Origin: Pseudomonadota bacterium
GTDB taxonomy: Bacteria; Desulfobacterota; Anaeroferrophillalia; Anaeroferrophillales; Tharpellaceae
Reading direction: 5' to 3'
DNA length: 13,370 nt
Assembly: GCA_030641485.1 (NCBI GenBank)
Contig: DAOWHJ010000057.1
Coordinates: forward strand, 1 to 13,370
This document shows, in pieces, positions 1-8,468 of the stretch. Position 1 is the first letter of the stretch. Each line of letters begins with the position of its first letter. Position numbers and translations under genes: made by a program. The notes under the pieces are model-generated. The model made no database searches and was not told the DNA's origin. It saw only the letters and a list, made by a program, of their open reading frames with translations.

Positions 1-761
1 AGCTCCAGGATTTTAGACTTTTCAAGCTCACTCAACTCACGATAAAACTCAAGATGCCAAATCATATATGAAACCGTATTTGCCAGGGTATCACAACGTC
101 GCCAAACCGGGTGCAGATAACTAATTTCCGGCGAAAATCCAAGCGCCATGAGATAATTGAAAACAACCGTCAGGTCAAGCGCATCAAAACGATATTCGGC
201 ATTAAATATTAACCGGTAACAGCGCTGTAAGAGAGGATTCTCACGAACCCCGGCCCAGTAGGTCAGAGCCAGATAGCGACGACTCATAGCCAGCAGACGA
301 TCTATATTAGTCAGATCATTCAGGATTGGACTCATCGAAACAAAAACTGTATCGTAAAGGTCGGGGGCTTCATAAGCATAAAAATCCTGACATACAACCG
401 TCAAGTTTTTCACCCCGCTTTTCTCCTTCAGAAAATTGACCTGGTCAATCATCTTCCCTGAAACATCAACGGCAGTAACTTTATGACACTGCTCAGCAAA
501 ACTAAAACAGTGAGTTCCAGGGCCACATGACATATCGATAAGTTCAAGCGCTGCTCCCAGCATCCCACGACTCAGCATACCCTCTTTTATCCACTCTAAC
601 TCAGCAATAAAATCCTTATCGTCAGCAAACTGCTGATAGCGTTTTGCCATCTGGTCCCATTTTTTACCTGCGACAACCTTCTTCCGGGGCAGAGATTTTT
701 TCTGCTCAGCAGCGTAGCGCCGCCAAAATTGCGGTGACAGTTCGATGTTTGCATTTGTCAT
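1..761 (-). CDS. Class I SAM-dependent methyltransferase, C-terminus cut by window edge
   Basis: The frame is open from an ATG at 759-761 to the left edge, giving 253 residues with no stop, so the C-terminus is missing. It begins MTNANIELSPQFWRRYAAEQ. A GAGG ribosome site lies about nine bases upstream of the ATG. The SAM-binding motif I is LIDMSCGPGTH (about residues 74-84), and the acidic residue that normally holds the SAM ribose is Asp99 in TAVDVSGKM. A short N-terminal part with WDQMAKRYQQFADD precedes the Rossmann fold. This supports a soluble cytoplasmic methyltransferase; nothing visible identifies the substrate. The gene is divergent from hemE across 164 bp. A tetrapyrrole-related role would be inference from that neighbour only. 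The fold is confident, the function open. Confidence 0.85.
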   Translation of the reverse strand, partial: MTNANIELSPQFWRRYAAEQKKSLPRKKVVAGKKWDQMAKRYQQFADDKDFIAELEWIKEGMLSRGMLGAALELIDMSCGPGTHCFSFAEQCHKVTAVDVSGKMIDQVNFLKEKSGVKNLTVVCQDFYAYEAPDLYDTVFVSMSPILNDLTNIDRLLAMSRRYLALTYWAGVRENPLLQRCYRLIFNAEYRFDALDLTVVFNYLMALGFSPEISYLHPVWRRCDTLANTVSYMIWHLEFYRELSELEKSKILE

Positions 762-925
762 CTAAAATTACCTCACATCAATATCGAGTAGATTTTACAA
801 TTTTCTTGAATGGTAGGCTCAACTATGTTAAATTGGTGGACCTGCAAATTAAACATTCCGTAACTTTTCACGATGGCATCAACAGTTGGACTTCACAAAA
901 AAATATATACAGGAGTTTTTGCAAT
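762..925. other. Divergent intergenic region, methyltransferase / hemE
   Basis: This AT-rich spacer must hold the start signals for both flanking genes. I see no convincing sigma70 pair. The best plus-strand candidate is CTTGAA at 805-810 with TTAAAT at 828-833 (17-base spacer), which is weak. An AGGAG ribosome site for hemE sits at 911-915. A reading frame crosses this spacer from 644 into hemE, but its first 94 codons are antisense to the methyltransferase or noncoding. Confidence 0.4.
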
Positions 926-1960
926 ATGGAAAATGATTATCGCTTTTTACGAGCCTGCCGGAGACAAGATGTTGACTGTACACCGGTCTGGATGATGCGT
1001 CAAGCTGGTCGTTATTTGCCGGAGTATCGAGAACTGAGAAAGAAATATTCATTCTGGGAGATGTGCAGAACCCCGGAGTTAGCGGTGGAAGTGACCCTGC
1101 AACCTTTACGACGCATGGAAATTGATGCGGCGATCCTCTTCTCTGACATTTTGGTACCGCTTGTACCGATGGGTGCGGCGATTGAATTTCACGAAGGCAA
1201 AGGGCCAATAGTCGAAAAACCGATTCGTTCTGCAGCTGACCTTAAAACCTTAAAGGTTATCGACGCCAACGAGACGGTTCCGTTTGTCATGGATGCAATC
1301 AGGATCCTGCGCCGTGAACTTGACGGCAAAGTCCCGCTTATCGGCTTCTCTGGCGCACCATTTACTCTCGCCAGCTACCTAGTTGAAGGCGGTGGCTCAA
1401 AACAGTAACAGCATGACAAGACATGGATGTATTCGAACCGTGAAGTTTTCCATAAATTAATGGATATGATCAGTGACACCGTCATCTCCTACCTCTCAGC
1501 CCAGATTGAAGCTGGAGCCCAGGTTGTTCAGCTTTTCGACAGCTGGGTCGGCTGCCTGGGACCACTCGACTACGCTGAATATGTCTACCCTTACAATCGT
1601 AGAATCTTTGACGCTTTAGAAATTTACGATGTTCCAAAAATCCATTTTGCTAATCAGGCCTCAACCCTGCTTGATCAAGTGGTAGCTGCAGGTGGCGACA
1701 TAATTGGTCTGGACTGGCGCCAAGACCTTAAAAAAGCGTGGGACCTTATTGGTCCGGACCGTGGGGTTCAGGGCAACTTTGAACCCATCGCTCTGTTTGC
1801 ACCAATCCCAGAGATCAGAAAGAGGGTCAAGAGAATTATTGAGCAGGCTGAAAATAGAAATGGACACATCTTCAATTTAGGCCATGGGATCCTGCCGACG
1901 ACCCCGATTGACCATGCTAAAGCAATGATCGATGCAGTGCATGAGTTTTCAGCCCGGTAG
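926..1960 (+). pseudogene. hemE: Uroporphyrinogen decarboxylase interrupted by an in-frame TAA
   Basis: HemE decarboxylates uroporphyrinogen III to coproporphyrinogen III in the cytoplasm. The start is the ATG at 926, with AGGAG ten bases upstream. Read through, the frame gives 344 codons, close to the 354 residues of E. coli HemE. Family signatures are intact on both sides of the break: MMRQAGRYLPEYR near residue 20, FSDILVP with the catalytic Asp near 73, GAPFTLASYLVEGG near 145-158, and FNLGHGILPTTP with the conserved His near the C-terminus. Codon 161 (1406-1408) is TAA. It lies in SKQ-stop-QHDKTWMY, which matches E. coli SKAFTVIKKMMY without any gap, so the stop takes the place of a conserved aromatic residue. 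A Tyr codon is one base away. There is no frameshift. The gene ends with TAG and then a strong terminator. The cause may be a recent nonsense mutation or a sequencing error. Confidence 0.85.
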
Positions 1961-2014
1961 AGCCTAGAGGGGTCTGTCGCAGTAAAACCGATGATTTATT
2001 TATGTCCAGTCCCT

Positions 2015-2060
2015 AAGAGCACGAAGTCAGATATCTTTTACTTCGTGCTCTTTAATTTTT
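2015..2060 (+). terminator. Rho-independent terminator after hemE
   Basis: A perfect 13-bp inverted repeat (AAGAGCACGAAGT at 2015-2027 with ACTTCGTGCTCTT at 2040-2052) has a 12-base loop and a T-rich tail TTTAATTTTT. It lies 54 bp after the hemE stop and separates hemE from thrC. Confidence 0.88.
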
Positions 2061-2063
2061 CCA

Positions 2064-2091
2064 TTCAGAGTTTATAAAAGATAACCATAAT
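2064..2091 (+). promoter_or_regulatory. Weak candidate promoter for thrC
   Basis: TTCAGA at 2064-2069 and CATAAT at 2086-2091 are 16 bases apart. They lie just downstream of the hemE terminator and about 27 bp before the thrC ATG. The match to sigma70 is modest; position is the main support. Confidence 0.25.
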
Positions 2092-2118
2092 CCCAAAAAA
2101 ATCAGGACGCCAACGCTT

Positions 2119-3528
2119 ATGAAGTATATCAGCACCAGGGGCCAAACTGAGCCAGTTTCGTTTAACCAAGCGATAATGATGGGGCTCGCCAGCGATGGTG
2201 GCCTCCTGTTGCCAGCCTCAATCCCAACATTCTCTACGCCCGAGATTGCAAAGCTTGCAACCCTCCCTTACACCGAATTGGCATTTGCAATCTTCAGCAG
2301 ATTCATCGGTGAAGATATCCCTGAAGCTGACTTACACAAACTCATCAAATCTAGCTATGTCACATTCTCCACCGATTTGGTTGCCCCACTCAAAGAAGTT
2401 GACGGGCTCTACATTCAGGAACTCTTTCACGGTCCGACCTTAGCCTTCAAGGATGTGGCCCTACAGTTTCTTGGCAACCTTTTCGAGTATCTCCTAAAAC
2501 GTGAAAACCGCTCCTTAAATATTATTGGGGCGACCTCAGGGGATACTGGTAGTGCTGCAATTCATGGAGTACGGGGCAAAGAAAATATAAACATTTTCAT
2601 TCTCCACCCGCACGGCAAGGTCAGCCCGGTACAAGAGAGACAGATGACATCGGTGCTCGACAATAATGTTTTCAATCTCGCAATTGATGGTAATTTCGAT
2701 GATGGACAGAGGGTGGTTAAAGAGATCTTTGCCGACCTTGAATTTAAAAAGAGATACAAACTGGGGGCAGTAAACTCGATTAACTGGGCCCGAATCATGG
2801 CCCAGATCGTCTACTATTTCTATGCTTACAGTCAACTGCCAACTCATGCCCGTGAAGACTTTACGGTGGTGGTCCCGACCGGTAATTTTGGCAATATTTT
2901 TGCTGGCTGGCTGGCGAAAAAAATGGGGTTACCGATCAAAAAATTAGTATTAGCCACTAATGCTAACGATATTCTTTCACGTTTTATCAACACCGGCATC
3001 TATGCAACATCTCAAGCTCAACCGACTTTAAGCCCTTCGATGGACATTCAACTTGCCAGTAATTTTGAACGCTATCTCTACTTTTTAGCTGATCGTGACC
3101 CTCAAAAGCTTAAAGAGATGATGAAAACCTTTACGGACACAGGAAAACTCAACCTTGGCCCTGAGCTTTTCAGCTTGGTTCAGGATGATTTTTCTGCGGC
3201 TCGAGTTGATGACGAAGCAACCATAAAAACAATTAATAATATCTGGCAAAAAACCGGCTATATCCTCGACCCGCATACCGCTACCGGAGTCTGCGCTGCG
3301 AATGCGATTCGCAACGAAAGCAGTGCAGCGATAACTTTAGTCTGCCTTGCCACCGCCCATCCGGCAAAATTTCCCGAGGCAGTTAAAAAGGCAATTGGCA
3401 AACCACCAATTGCCCCACCAGCAATCGCTGCCCTTGACAATCTCCCCTGTCGTTCAGATCATATCAAAGCTGACACGGAAACGATTAAAACCTATCTCAA
3501 AGAGAAACTTGACTTAGGAGGCTGCTAA
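2119..3528 (+). CDS. thrC: Threonine synthase
   Basis: ThrC is the PLP enzyme that converts O-phosphohomoserine to threonine and phosphate, the last step of threonine synthesis in the cytoplasm. The 469-residue product has the N-terminal signature MKYISTRG and the substrate and Schiff-base region ELFHGPTLAFKD, with Lys111 as the PLP lysine. The phosphate and cofactor loop GATSGDTGSAA is at about 137-147. A later glycine-rich PTGNFGN segment and DPHTATG near the C-terminus are also typical. Length fits the proteobacterial type of about 430-470 residues. A modest AGGA ribosome site precedes the ATG at 2119. The gene stands alone behind the hemE terminator. Its TAA stop is only seven bases from the end of the convergent UbiB-like gene, and I see no terminator between them. 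Identification is secure. Confidence 0.97.
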   Translation: MKYISTRGQTEPVSFNQAIMMGLASDGGLLLPASIPTFSTPEIAKLATLPYTELAFAIFSRFIGEDIPEADLHKLIKSSYVTFSTDLVAPLKEVDGLYIQELFHGPTLAFKDVALQFLGNLFEYLLKRENRSLNIIGATSGDTGSAAIHGVRGKENINIFILHPHGKVSPVQERQMTSVLDNNVFNLAIDGNFDDGQRVVKEIFADLEFKKRYKLGAVNSINWARIMAQIVYYFYAYSQLPTHAREDFTVVVPTGNFGNIFAGWLAKKMGLPIKKLVLATNANDILSRFINTGIYATSQAQPTLSPSMDIQLASNFERYLYFLADRDPQKLKEMMKTFTDTGKLNLGPELFSLVQDDFSAARVDDEATIKTINNIWQKTGYILDPHTATGVCAANAIRNESSAAITLVCLATAHPAKFPEAVKKAIGKPPIAPPAIAALDNLPCRSDHIKADTETIKTYLKEKLDLGGC

Positions 3529-3535
3529 ACCCATA

Positions 3536-5230
3536 TCACATCTTGCCCGAGCGTAAAATTGCAATCGCGAGCCAGGTGCCCAGCCCCCCGGCCAGCACAT
3601 AGCCGATAATCCCTAACAAAGGGTAACCTAATACCTTAAAACCGTTATCGGCCGACATAATCAATGATGAGGCAATAATTATTGCTGAAATTACCATCGT
3701 AAAAGAGAGACGATTGGCAATTCGATCAAGGTTGCGGCTAAAAAGTTCAAGCCCTAAATGCTCAAATTCAAAACGCAAATGCCCCCGGCTTAATTTTTTC
3801 AGAATGTCCCGGGTGGTTCCTGGAATAATTTCTACCAGAGAGGCAAGCTCCCTTAACTGACCCGTAACAATTTTTTGCAGATATTCTGCTGAAAAACGTT
3901 TTTTCGCAAGTTTTTCGACCAACGGGGCCGAATGAGTGAAAAAGTCAAATTCCGGGTCAAGCTGGCGGGCAGTTGCCTCAACCGTGATAAGCACCCTGAG
4001 TAATAACATGAAATCCGGTAAAAACCGGATCTGATGATAGCTTATAACGCGAATAAAATCACGGCTTAAACTCTTTAATTGGATATTCTTTAAAGAAACT
4101 TCCGTGTAGCGATCCATCAGATCAAAGAGATCACCGCGTAACTCACGCAAATCAATCTTCTCTTCTTCAACAACTCCAATTTTTGAGAGAACCCGTATCA
4201 AACCCTGAACATCCTTTTTCAAAATTGCCAGAATAAGGTCTAAAAGGGCTGTAGCGAGTTCATCATCGAGACGACCAACGAGACCAAAATCGATGGGTGC
4301 AATCACATTTGCCGGGAGCACAAAAAGGTTTCCAGGATGAGGGTCTCCGTGGAAAAGACCGAACTCAAGAATCTGCCGCAAGATAAAATCAGCCCCTTGA
4401 GCAGCGAGAACCGCCGGATCAAATTCGACCCCGGTCTGAATTTGTAATTCATCGATCTTGACCCCATCAATCCACTCAAGGGTTAAAACCCGATGACTAC
4501 TTCTCTCCCAGTAAACTGCCGGGATATGGACGGTTGCATCCTTGGCAAAGTTCTGGGCAAACCGATCAATATTGCGGCCTTCAACATGAAAGTCTAACTC
4601 CAGACGAATATTTTTGGCAAATTCACGCACCAAAAGTGCTGGTTGATAGGGCTCGAGCTCGCTGATATGTTTGGCTGCAAGTCCAGCCAAGGTAAACATA
4701 ATGTCTATATCGGTGGCAATCACCTCTTCGATGTCAGGACGCTGCACCTTTACAGCAACCTCGCAGCCGTTATGGAGCTTGGCTTTATGAACCTGTGATA
4801 TTGACGCTGCCGCAACTGGAATTTTCGAAAATTCGGCAAAAGCCTCATCTAATTGAAGTTCGAGGGAGCTTTCTACCTGTGCCTTTGCCTCTATGTAAGA
4901 AAACCCGGAAACATTATCCTGTAATTTCCTCAACTCAAGCAAAATATCGTTGGGCACAAGATCTGGTCGGGTTGAAAGAAGCTGGCCCAGCTTAATAAAA
5001 GTTGGACCTAGCTCCTCCAAGGCCAGACGTAAACGTTCAGCCTTGGAAAAACGGATAAGATCATCTCGCTTGATGCGTTGGAAGGTAAGCAGACTTTTGC
5101 CCAAAGCCAAGTAGTAATCAAGGTTGAGCTGTTCTAAAAGGCCACCAAAACCATACTTGATAAACACCGACACAATCTGGCGATAGCGACGAATATTGCG
5201 ATAGGTGCGATCTATGTGAAAGATATCCAT
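3536..5230 (-). CDS. ubiB: UbiB / ABC1 (AarF) family atypical kinase
   Basis: This 564-residue protein is a full-length member of the UbiB/ABC1/ADCK family, membrane-associated atypical kinase or ATPase proteins that support ubiquinone or other quinone synthesis. The family hallmarks appear in order: the KxGQ motif in TFIKLGQLLSTRPDL (Lys80, Gln83), the Ala-rich nucleotide loop AAASISQVHKA (140-150), the VAVKVQRP lysine (Lys161), the ELDF acidic segment (211-214), the catalytic loop HGDPHPGN (294-301) and DFG (314-316). Two hydrophobic helices close the C-terminus (about 512-530 and 538-560), as expected for membrane anchoring. The start ATG at 5228-5230 has no strong ribosome site. In anaerobes that use menaquinone the exact quinone role is less clear, so the symbol is a family label. 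Confidence 0.92.
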   Translation of the reverse strand: MDIFHIDRTYRNIRRYRQIVSVFIKYGFGGLLEQLNLDYYLALGKSLLTFQRIKRDDLIRFSKAERLRLALEELGPTFIKLGQLLSTRPDLVPNDILLELRKLQDNVSGFSYIEAKAQVESSLELQLDEAFAEFSKIPVAAASISQVHKAKLHNGCEVAVKVQRPDIEEVIATDIDIMFTLAGLAAKHISELEPYQPALLVREFAKNIRLELDFHVEGRNIDRFAQNFAKDATVHIPAVYWERSSHRVLTLEWIDGVKIDELQIQTGVEFDPAVLAAQGADFILRQILEFGLFHGDPHPGNLFVLPANVIAPIDFGLVGRLDDELATALLDLILAILKKDVQGLIRVLSKIGVVEEEKIDLRELRGDLFDLMDRYTEVSLKNIQLKSLSRDFIRVISYHQIRFLPDFMLLLRVLITVEATARQLDPEFDFFTHSAPLVEKLAKKRFSAEYLQKIVTGQLRELASLVEIIPGTTRDILKKLSRGHLRFEFEHLGLELFSRNLDRIANRLSFTMVISAIIIASSLIMSADNGFKVLGYPLLGIIGYVLAGGLGTWLAIAILRSGKM

Positions 5231-5274
5231 AATGATTGCCCGAAAAGCACCTAAAGATAATTAAAGATATTCGC

Positions 5275-5303
5275 TTGACGACAGCGCCATAACCTACTAT
5301 ACT
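5275..5303 (+). promoter_or_regulatory. Sigma70-type promoter for the diguanylate cyclase gene
   Basis: TTGACG (5275-5280) and TATACT (5298-5303) are separated by exactly 17 bases. Transcription would start near 5310, leaving a leader of about 115 bases before the ATG at 5426. I see no strong hairpin in that leader. Confidence 0.65.
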
Positions 5304-5325
5304 TTGTGGATAGAAAAAGTAGTCA
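5296..5325 (-). promoter_or_regulatory. Weak candidate promoter for the ubiB-like gene
   Basis: On the minus strand, TGACTA (5320-5325) and TATAGT (5296-5301) are 18 bases apart. The -10 overlaps the plus-strand -10 of the diguanylate cyclase promoter in a shared ACTATACT core. The -35 is poor, so this is tentative. Confidence 0.25.
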
Positions 5326-5425
5326 TTTATACGAACCAATAAAACTACATTCAAGATAACAGAGAGTCAACAAAATAGCAATCACGTTACCCATTATCAA
5401 CAGAAGAGAACCTATCACTTAAATT

Positions 5426-6379
5426 ATGGAACGTTTCTATCTCACAGTTGCCAGGGTCGCCAAGCAGACCCTTCACCACATGGTTGAGCATCGTATACCG
5501 ATGTTACCGGATGTCTACTCGCGCCATTTTTACCGCTTTCTTTCGGTTTGCGATCAGAACTCTCAGGACATTGTTGATGAGCAGCTGGAAAGCGACACCA
5601 GAGAGGTTGGCAATCAGCAAGACCAGGGCCTCTCTATCATGCATGAACTTTCAGTGATGATCGACCAGCTTGACAAAGTCACCAGCAACCATACAGTACA
5701 TTTAGACAACCACCTTTTAAACCTTAAAAAGACAGAGAAGGTCGATGACCTAGACCAACTCAAGAAAGATATAACCGGCGAACTCAATCAGGTAATTGAA
5801 AACAACAACGAAATCCATAGCAACATTGTTAATGCGCAAGAGACTGTGAAGCGCCTGCAGAACAAGATGGAAGAGGTTGCCGATATGGCAACTATGGATG
5901 CTTTAACTGGACTCTACAACCGCCGGGCTCTCTTTAGCCGCTTGGCAGAAGAGCACTCCAGATCCCTACGCTACGGGCAGGGCTTCAGTATTCTCTTAAT
6001 TGATGTAGATGACTTTAAAAGTGTCAACGATAAGCATGGTCACCAAGTTGGTGACGGAATCTTGCGAGGCTTGGGGTCTTTTTTACGCCAGAACTTGCGT
6101 GATTCAGATTTTCCAGCCCGCTATGGTGGAGAAGAATTCATCTGCCTGCTTCCATCAACCGACCAAACCCACGCTATTCAAGCAGGGGAAAAGATTAGAC
6201 ACCTATTAGCCCAGAGCAAACTCAGCAGCAAAAAGATGGATGTCTCCCTGCAAATAACGGTTAGCATTGGCATAGCGACCCTAAATGATAACGAAAGCAT
6301 CGACGATCTCATTAAACGCGCAGACAGTGCCCTCTACAAATCCAAACGGGATGGTAAGAATCAGGTGGTCAGTGCATAA
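5426..6379 (+). CDS. Diguanylate cyclase (GGDEF domain) with N-terminal coiled-coil region
   Basis: The 317-residue protein should make c-di-GMP from two GTP molecules. The C-terminal GGDEF domain starts at about 155 with MDALTGLYNRRALF, carries the metal-binding IDVDDFK (about 192-198) and has an active site GGEEF at 234-238. An inhibitory site RxxD (Arg225-Asp228) sits five residues before GGEEF, so product feedback inhibition is expected. There is no signal peptide or membrane segment, so it is probably cytoplasmic. The N-terminus (about 15-50, with HRIPMLPDVYSRHFYRFL) resembles the small helical module with a conserved P..Y pattern seen before many GGDEF domains. A helical, probably coiled-coil linker (about 65-150) follows and could drive dimerisation. 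The ribosome site is weak (AGAAGAGA about 17 bases upstream). The stop lies ten bases from the convergent hydrolase gene. Confidence 0.93.
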   Translation: MERFYLTVARVAKQTLHHMVEHRIPMLPDVYSRHFYRFLSVCDQNSQDIVDEQLESDTREVGNQQDQGLSIMHELSVMIDQLDKVTSNHTVHLDNHLLNLKKTEKVDDLDQLKKDITGELNQVIENNNEIHSNIVNAQETVKRLQNKMEEVADMATMDALTGLYNRRALFSRLAEEHSRSLRYGQGFSILLIDVDDFKSVNDKHGHQVGDGILRGLGSFLRQNLRDSDFPARYGGEEFICLLPSTDQTHAIQAGEKIRHLLAQSKLSSKKMDVSLQITVSIGIATLNDNESIDDLIKRADSALYKSKRDGKNQVVSA

Positions 6380-6389
6380 CTAGAGCCTC

Positions 6390-7277
6390 CTAGCGACTTT
6401 TAATATAGCCAATCATCCCACGCATAGTATTGCCAAGAAAGTAGCGCTCGCGGGCATAAGTTTCAGGGTCCAACTCTTTAATTCTGGAATAGTTTGGATC
6501 ATTTTCTAAAAGCCACTGAAACAGCCTCTCTTCAGACTCTTCATCCCCGGCCATTGCTACAGTTTCAACCCCTCTCACCCAAAGATTAAGCTGATCTCGA
6601 CCAATTTCAAGGTAATCAAGCGCAGGGTCAACCAAACCATAGTGTGCGATCACCAGGCTCTCCGGCTTAAGCTTGATCATGCGCCCAATGGAATCCAAGG
6701 CAACATCAAGTATGAAACGAGGCGGAGTTGCCGGACGCATATAGATTCCACTTTTCACCGGGCTTCTGACCCCCACCACTTCACCGGCAAAAAGCAAACC
6801 GTCAAACAGAAAACAGAGATGATGCTGAGCATGCCCCGGAGTGAGAAATACTGATATTCCAGTTTCACCAACCTCTTCCAGAAAAGCGATATTAGCTTTA
6901 GGTATCGGAATTATTTCACCATAGACCTCAGCCATATAGCCTAACACCTTCAGCGACCCCTGCCAGAGCTTCTCCGGCTCAACCATATGCTTTATGCCCT
7001 GAGGGTGACATATCACCTGAGCCTCAGGATAACTCTTTAATAGCTCTCCGGCACCCCCGGCATGGTCAATATGGATATGGGTGAGCAAAATGTAGTCAAG
7101 TTTTTTGACACCTTTCAGCTTTAACTCTTTCAATAGATGGGGGATTGAGGCTAACGGGCCGGGATCAACCAAAAAAGTAAAATCTTCCCCCTGATAGAGC
7201 CAGGCACTGATAAATTTAGTAAACCCCTCAAGGCGAGACTCATCAAGGTCAATACAGCTTAAATTTTCTCGATTCAT
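6390..7277 (-). CDS. MBL-fold metallo-hydrolase
   Basis: The 295-residue protein has the metallo-beta-lactamase fold of two-metal hydrolases. The main metal motif is THIHIDHAGG (His67, His69, Asp71, His72). Further expected ligands are His149 in TPGHAQHH and His212 in IAHYG. The bridging position that is usually Asp (F.GD) reads FAGE, with Glu166. An early strand gives FLVDPGP, typical of glyoxalase II-like members. The substrate cannot be told; hydrolysis of a thioester, lactone or phosphoester is possible. It is the last gene of the galE operon, 58 bp after the DUF362 gene. An in-frame TAA two codons before the ATG at 7275-7277 fixes the upstream limit. No good ribosome site precedes it, so its start or its coupling to the upstream gene is unusual. 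Confidence 0.88.
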   Translation of the reverse strand: MNRENLSCIDLDESRLEGFTKFISAWLYQGEDFTFLVDPGPLASIPHLLKELKLKGVKKLDYILLTHIHIDHAGGAGELLKSYPEAQVICHPQGIKHMVEPEKLWQGSLKVLGYMAEVYGEIIPIPKANIAFLEEVGETGISVFLTPGHAQHHLCFLFDGLLFAGEVVGVRSPVKSGIYMRPATPPRFILDVALDSIGRMIKLKPESLVIAHYGLVDPALDYLEIGRDQLNLWVRGVETVAMAGDEESEERLFQWLLENDPNYSRIKELDPETYARERYFLGNTMRGMIGYIKSR

Positions 7278-7335
7278 TTTTTAGGAGCCATAGATTAAAT
7301 GTTAATTTTTTGGTAACTTCTAAAGTAAATCTTTT

Positions 7336-8436
7336 TCAACCACCTACCCCGAATCCAACCCTAATTGCACCATAAGGGCAGAGTTCCTGGCAGCAGTAAC
7401 AACGAATGCAACGTTTATAATCAATCGTAATTTTAGCGTCAACCAATTTCATAACCTGCGCGGGACAGTGATTGACACAAACCCGGCAGTGATGGCAGCG
7501 AGTGCGGTTAATCTTAGGTCTTTTAACGAATATGCGGCGCCAGAGACGTTGGCCGGAAAAGGCTGCCTGGGTTGCCCCTTGAGCCTGTTTAATCGGCGGC
7601 ACAAGCAGCTTGTCCGCCGCTGGACCACAGGCATAAAAACTCCCCTCAGGTAACAATCCGAGGCTTTTGGCCTCAAAACACAAGGGACTAAGTTCCGGAA
7701 AACCAAGCCATTTTTCAACCAGACAATCTAGTGCCGGCGCGTCAGCGGAGAGGGCTAAAAGATTAAAATTCCGCGGTGTACCACTGGTTGGCCCCTCTCC
7801 CTCCATGCCAATTATGCCATCAAGAAAATTCCACGTAGGTACAACCTGCCGGTAGATATCAAACATTATCCGAGCAAAAAAATGACGATCGTGACCTGCA
7901 CGCAGGTGCCACATGGGCTTTTTGAGCCCGGGGATAAAACCAAAAAGATTTTTCACCGCCAGAGTTGAGCCCATCATCGAGTGAGTTTTTAACTTCGGCA
8001 GATTAATAATTTTATCAAACTGAAATGCACTGGCTGCCAGAGTCAACTTTTTTGCAACCAGATTCTGTTTGTCAAATACAACCTCTTCCACATCAAAAGA
8101 TGTAACTGTAATGGCAAATTCACGCAGTACCGGTTTCATGCCGCACTTCTCAAGCACGCTATCGAGTGCACCAAAACCCGGGCTATCTCCAAGGTAGAGA
8201 CGGGCTCCACAATCGGATAAAACCATCGCCACCGCCCGTACCACTTCAGGGTGAGTTGTAACCGCAAGCTGAGGATCTTTAGCCATAACCAGGTTCGGTT
8301 TCAAAAGAACTTGATCACCGCTTTTTATTCTATTTTCAAGGCCCAACATTACAAGTGCCGAGCGTAGAGATGCGGCAATTTTAACCGCATCATACTCAGT
8401 ACAAAAATCGAAGTAGACTTTGCCGGACTCAACCAC
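7336..8436 (-). CDS. DUF362 domain protein with C-terminal 2[4Fe-4S] ferredoxin domain
   Basis: The first 300 or so residues match the DUF362 family, with signatures VLLKPNLV (about 44-51), LGDSPGFG, INLPKLKTHSMMG and AVKNLFG. The C-terminus is a bacterial-type ferredoxin with two full cluster motifs: Cys314, 317, 320 and 324, then Cys343, 346, 349 and 353, each last Cys followed by Pro. An extra Cys348 sits inside the second motif. The fusion is common in anaerobic bacteria and archaea, but its reaction is not established; an electron-transfer or redox-coupled role is inferred from the clusters. Translation most likely starts at GTG (8434-8436), because a GAGG site lies ten bases upstream and no ATG fits. 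It follows the winged-helix gene by 32 bp in the galE operon. Length is 366 residues with no membrane segment. Confidence 0.92.
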   Translation of the reverse strand: MVESGKVYFDFCTEYDAVKIAASLRSALVMLGLENRIKSGDQVLLKPNLVMAKDPQLAVTTHPEVVRAVAMVLSDCGARLYLGDSPGFGALDSVLEKCGMKPVLREFAITVTSFDVEEVVFDKQNLVAKKLTLAASAFQFDKIINLPKLKTHSMMGSTLAVKNLFGFIPGLKKPMWHLRAGHDRHFFARIMFDIYRQVVPTWNFLDGIIGMEGEGPTSGTPRNFNLLALSADAPALDCLVEKWLGFPELSPLCFEAKSLGLLPEGSFYACGPAADKLLVPPIKQAQGATQAAFSGQRLWRRIFVKRPKINRTRCHHCRVCVNHCPAQVMKLVDAKITIDYKRCIRCYCCQELCPYGAIRVGFGVGG

Positions 8437-8468
8437 TACCAGCCCACCTCACATTCTCAACATTCACA

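Noticed and set aside
644..925. N-terminal extension of hemE by 94 codons
   Set aside because: It runs antisense through the methyltransferase gene, and the conserved HemE N-terminus and the AGGAG site both fit the ATG at 926.
1406..1408. hemE TAA as a recoded sense codon
   Set aside because: TAA is the normal stop of thrC, the selenoprotein gene and the chemoreceptor gene here. No bacterial TAA recoding to an amino acid alongside such use is known to me, and no SECIS-like hairpin follows.
6380..6389. Possible terminator between the convergent GGDEF and hydrolase genes
   Set aside because: The gap is ten bases and no stem with a T-run is seen in or near it.
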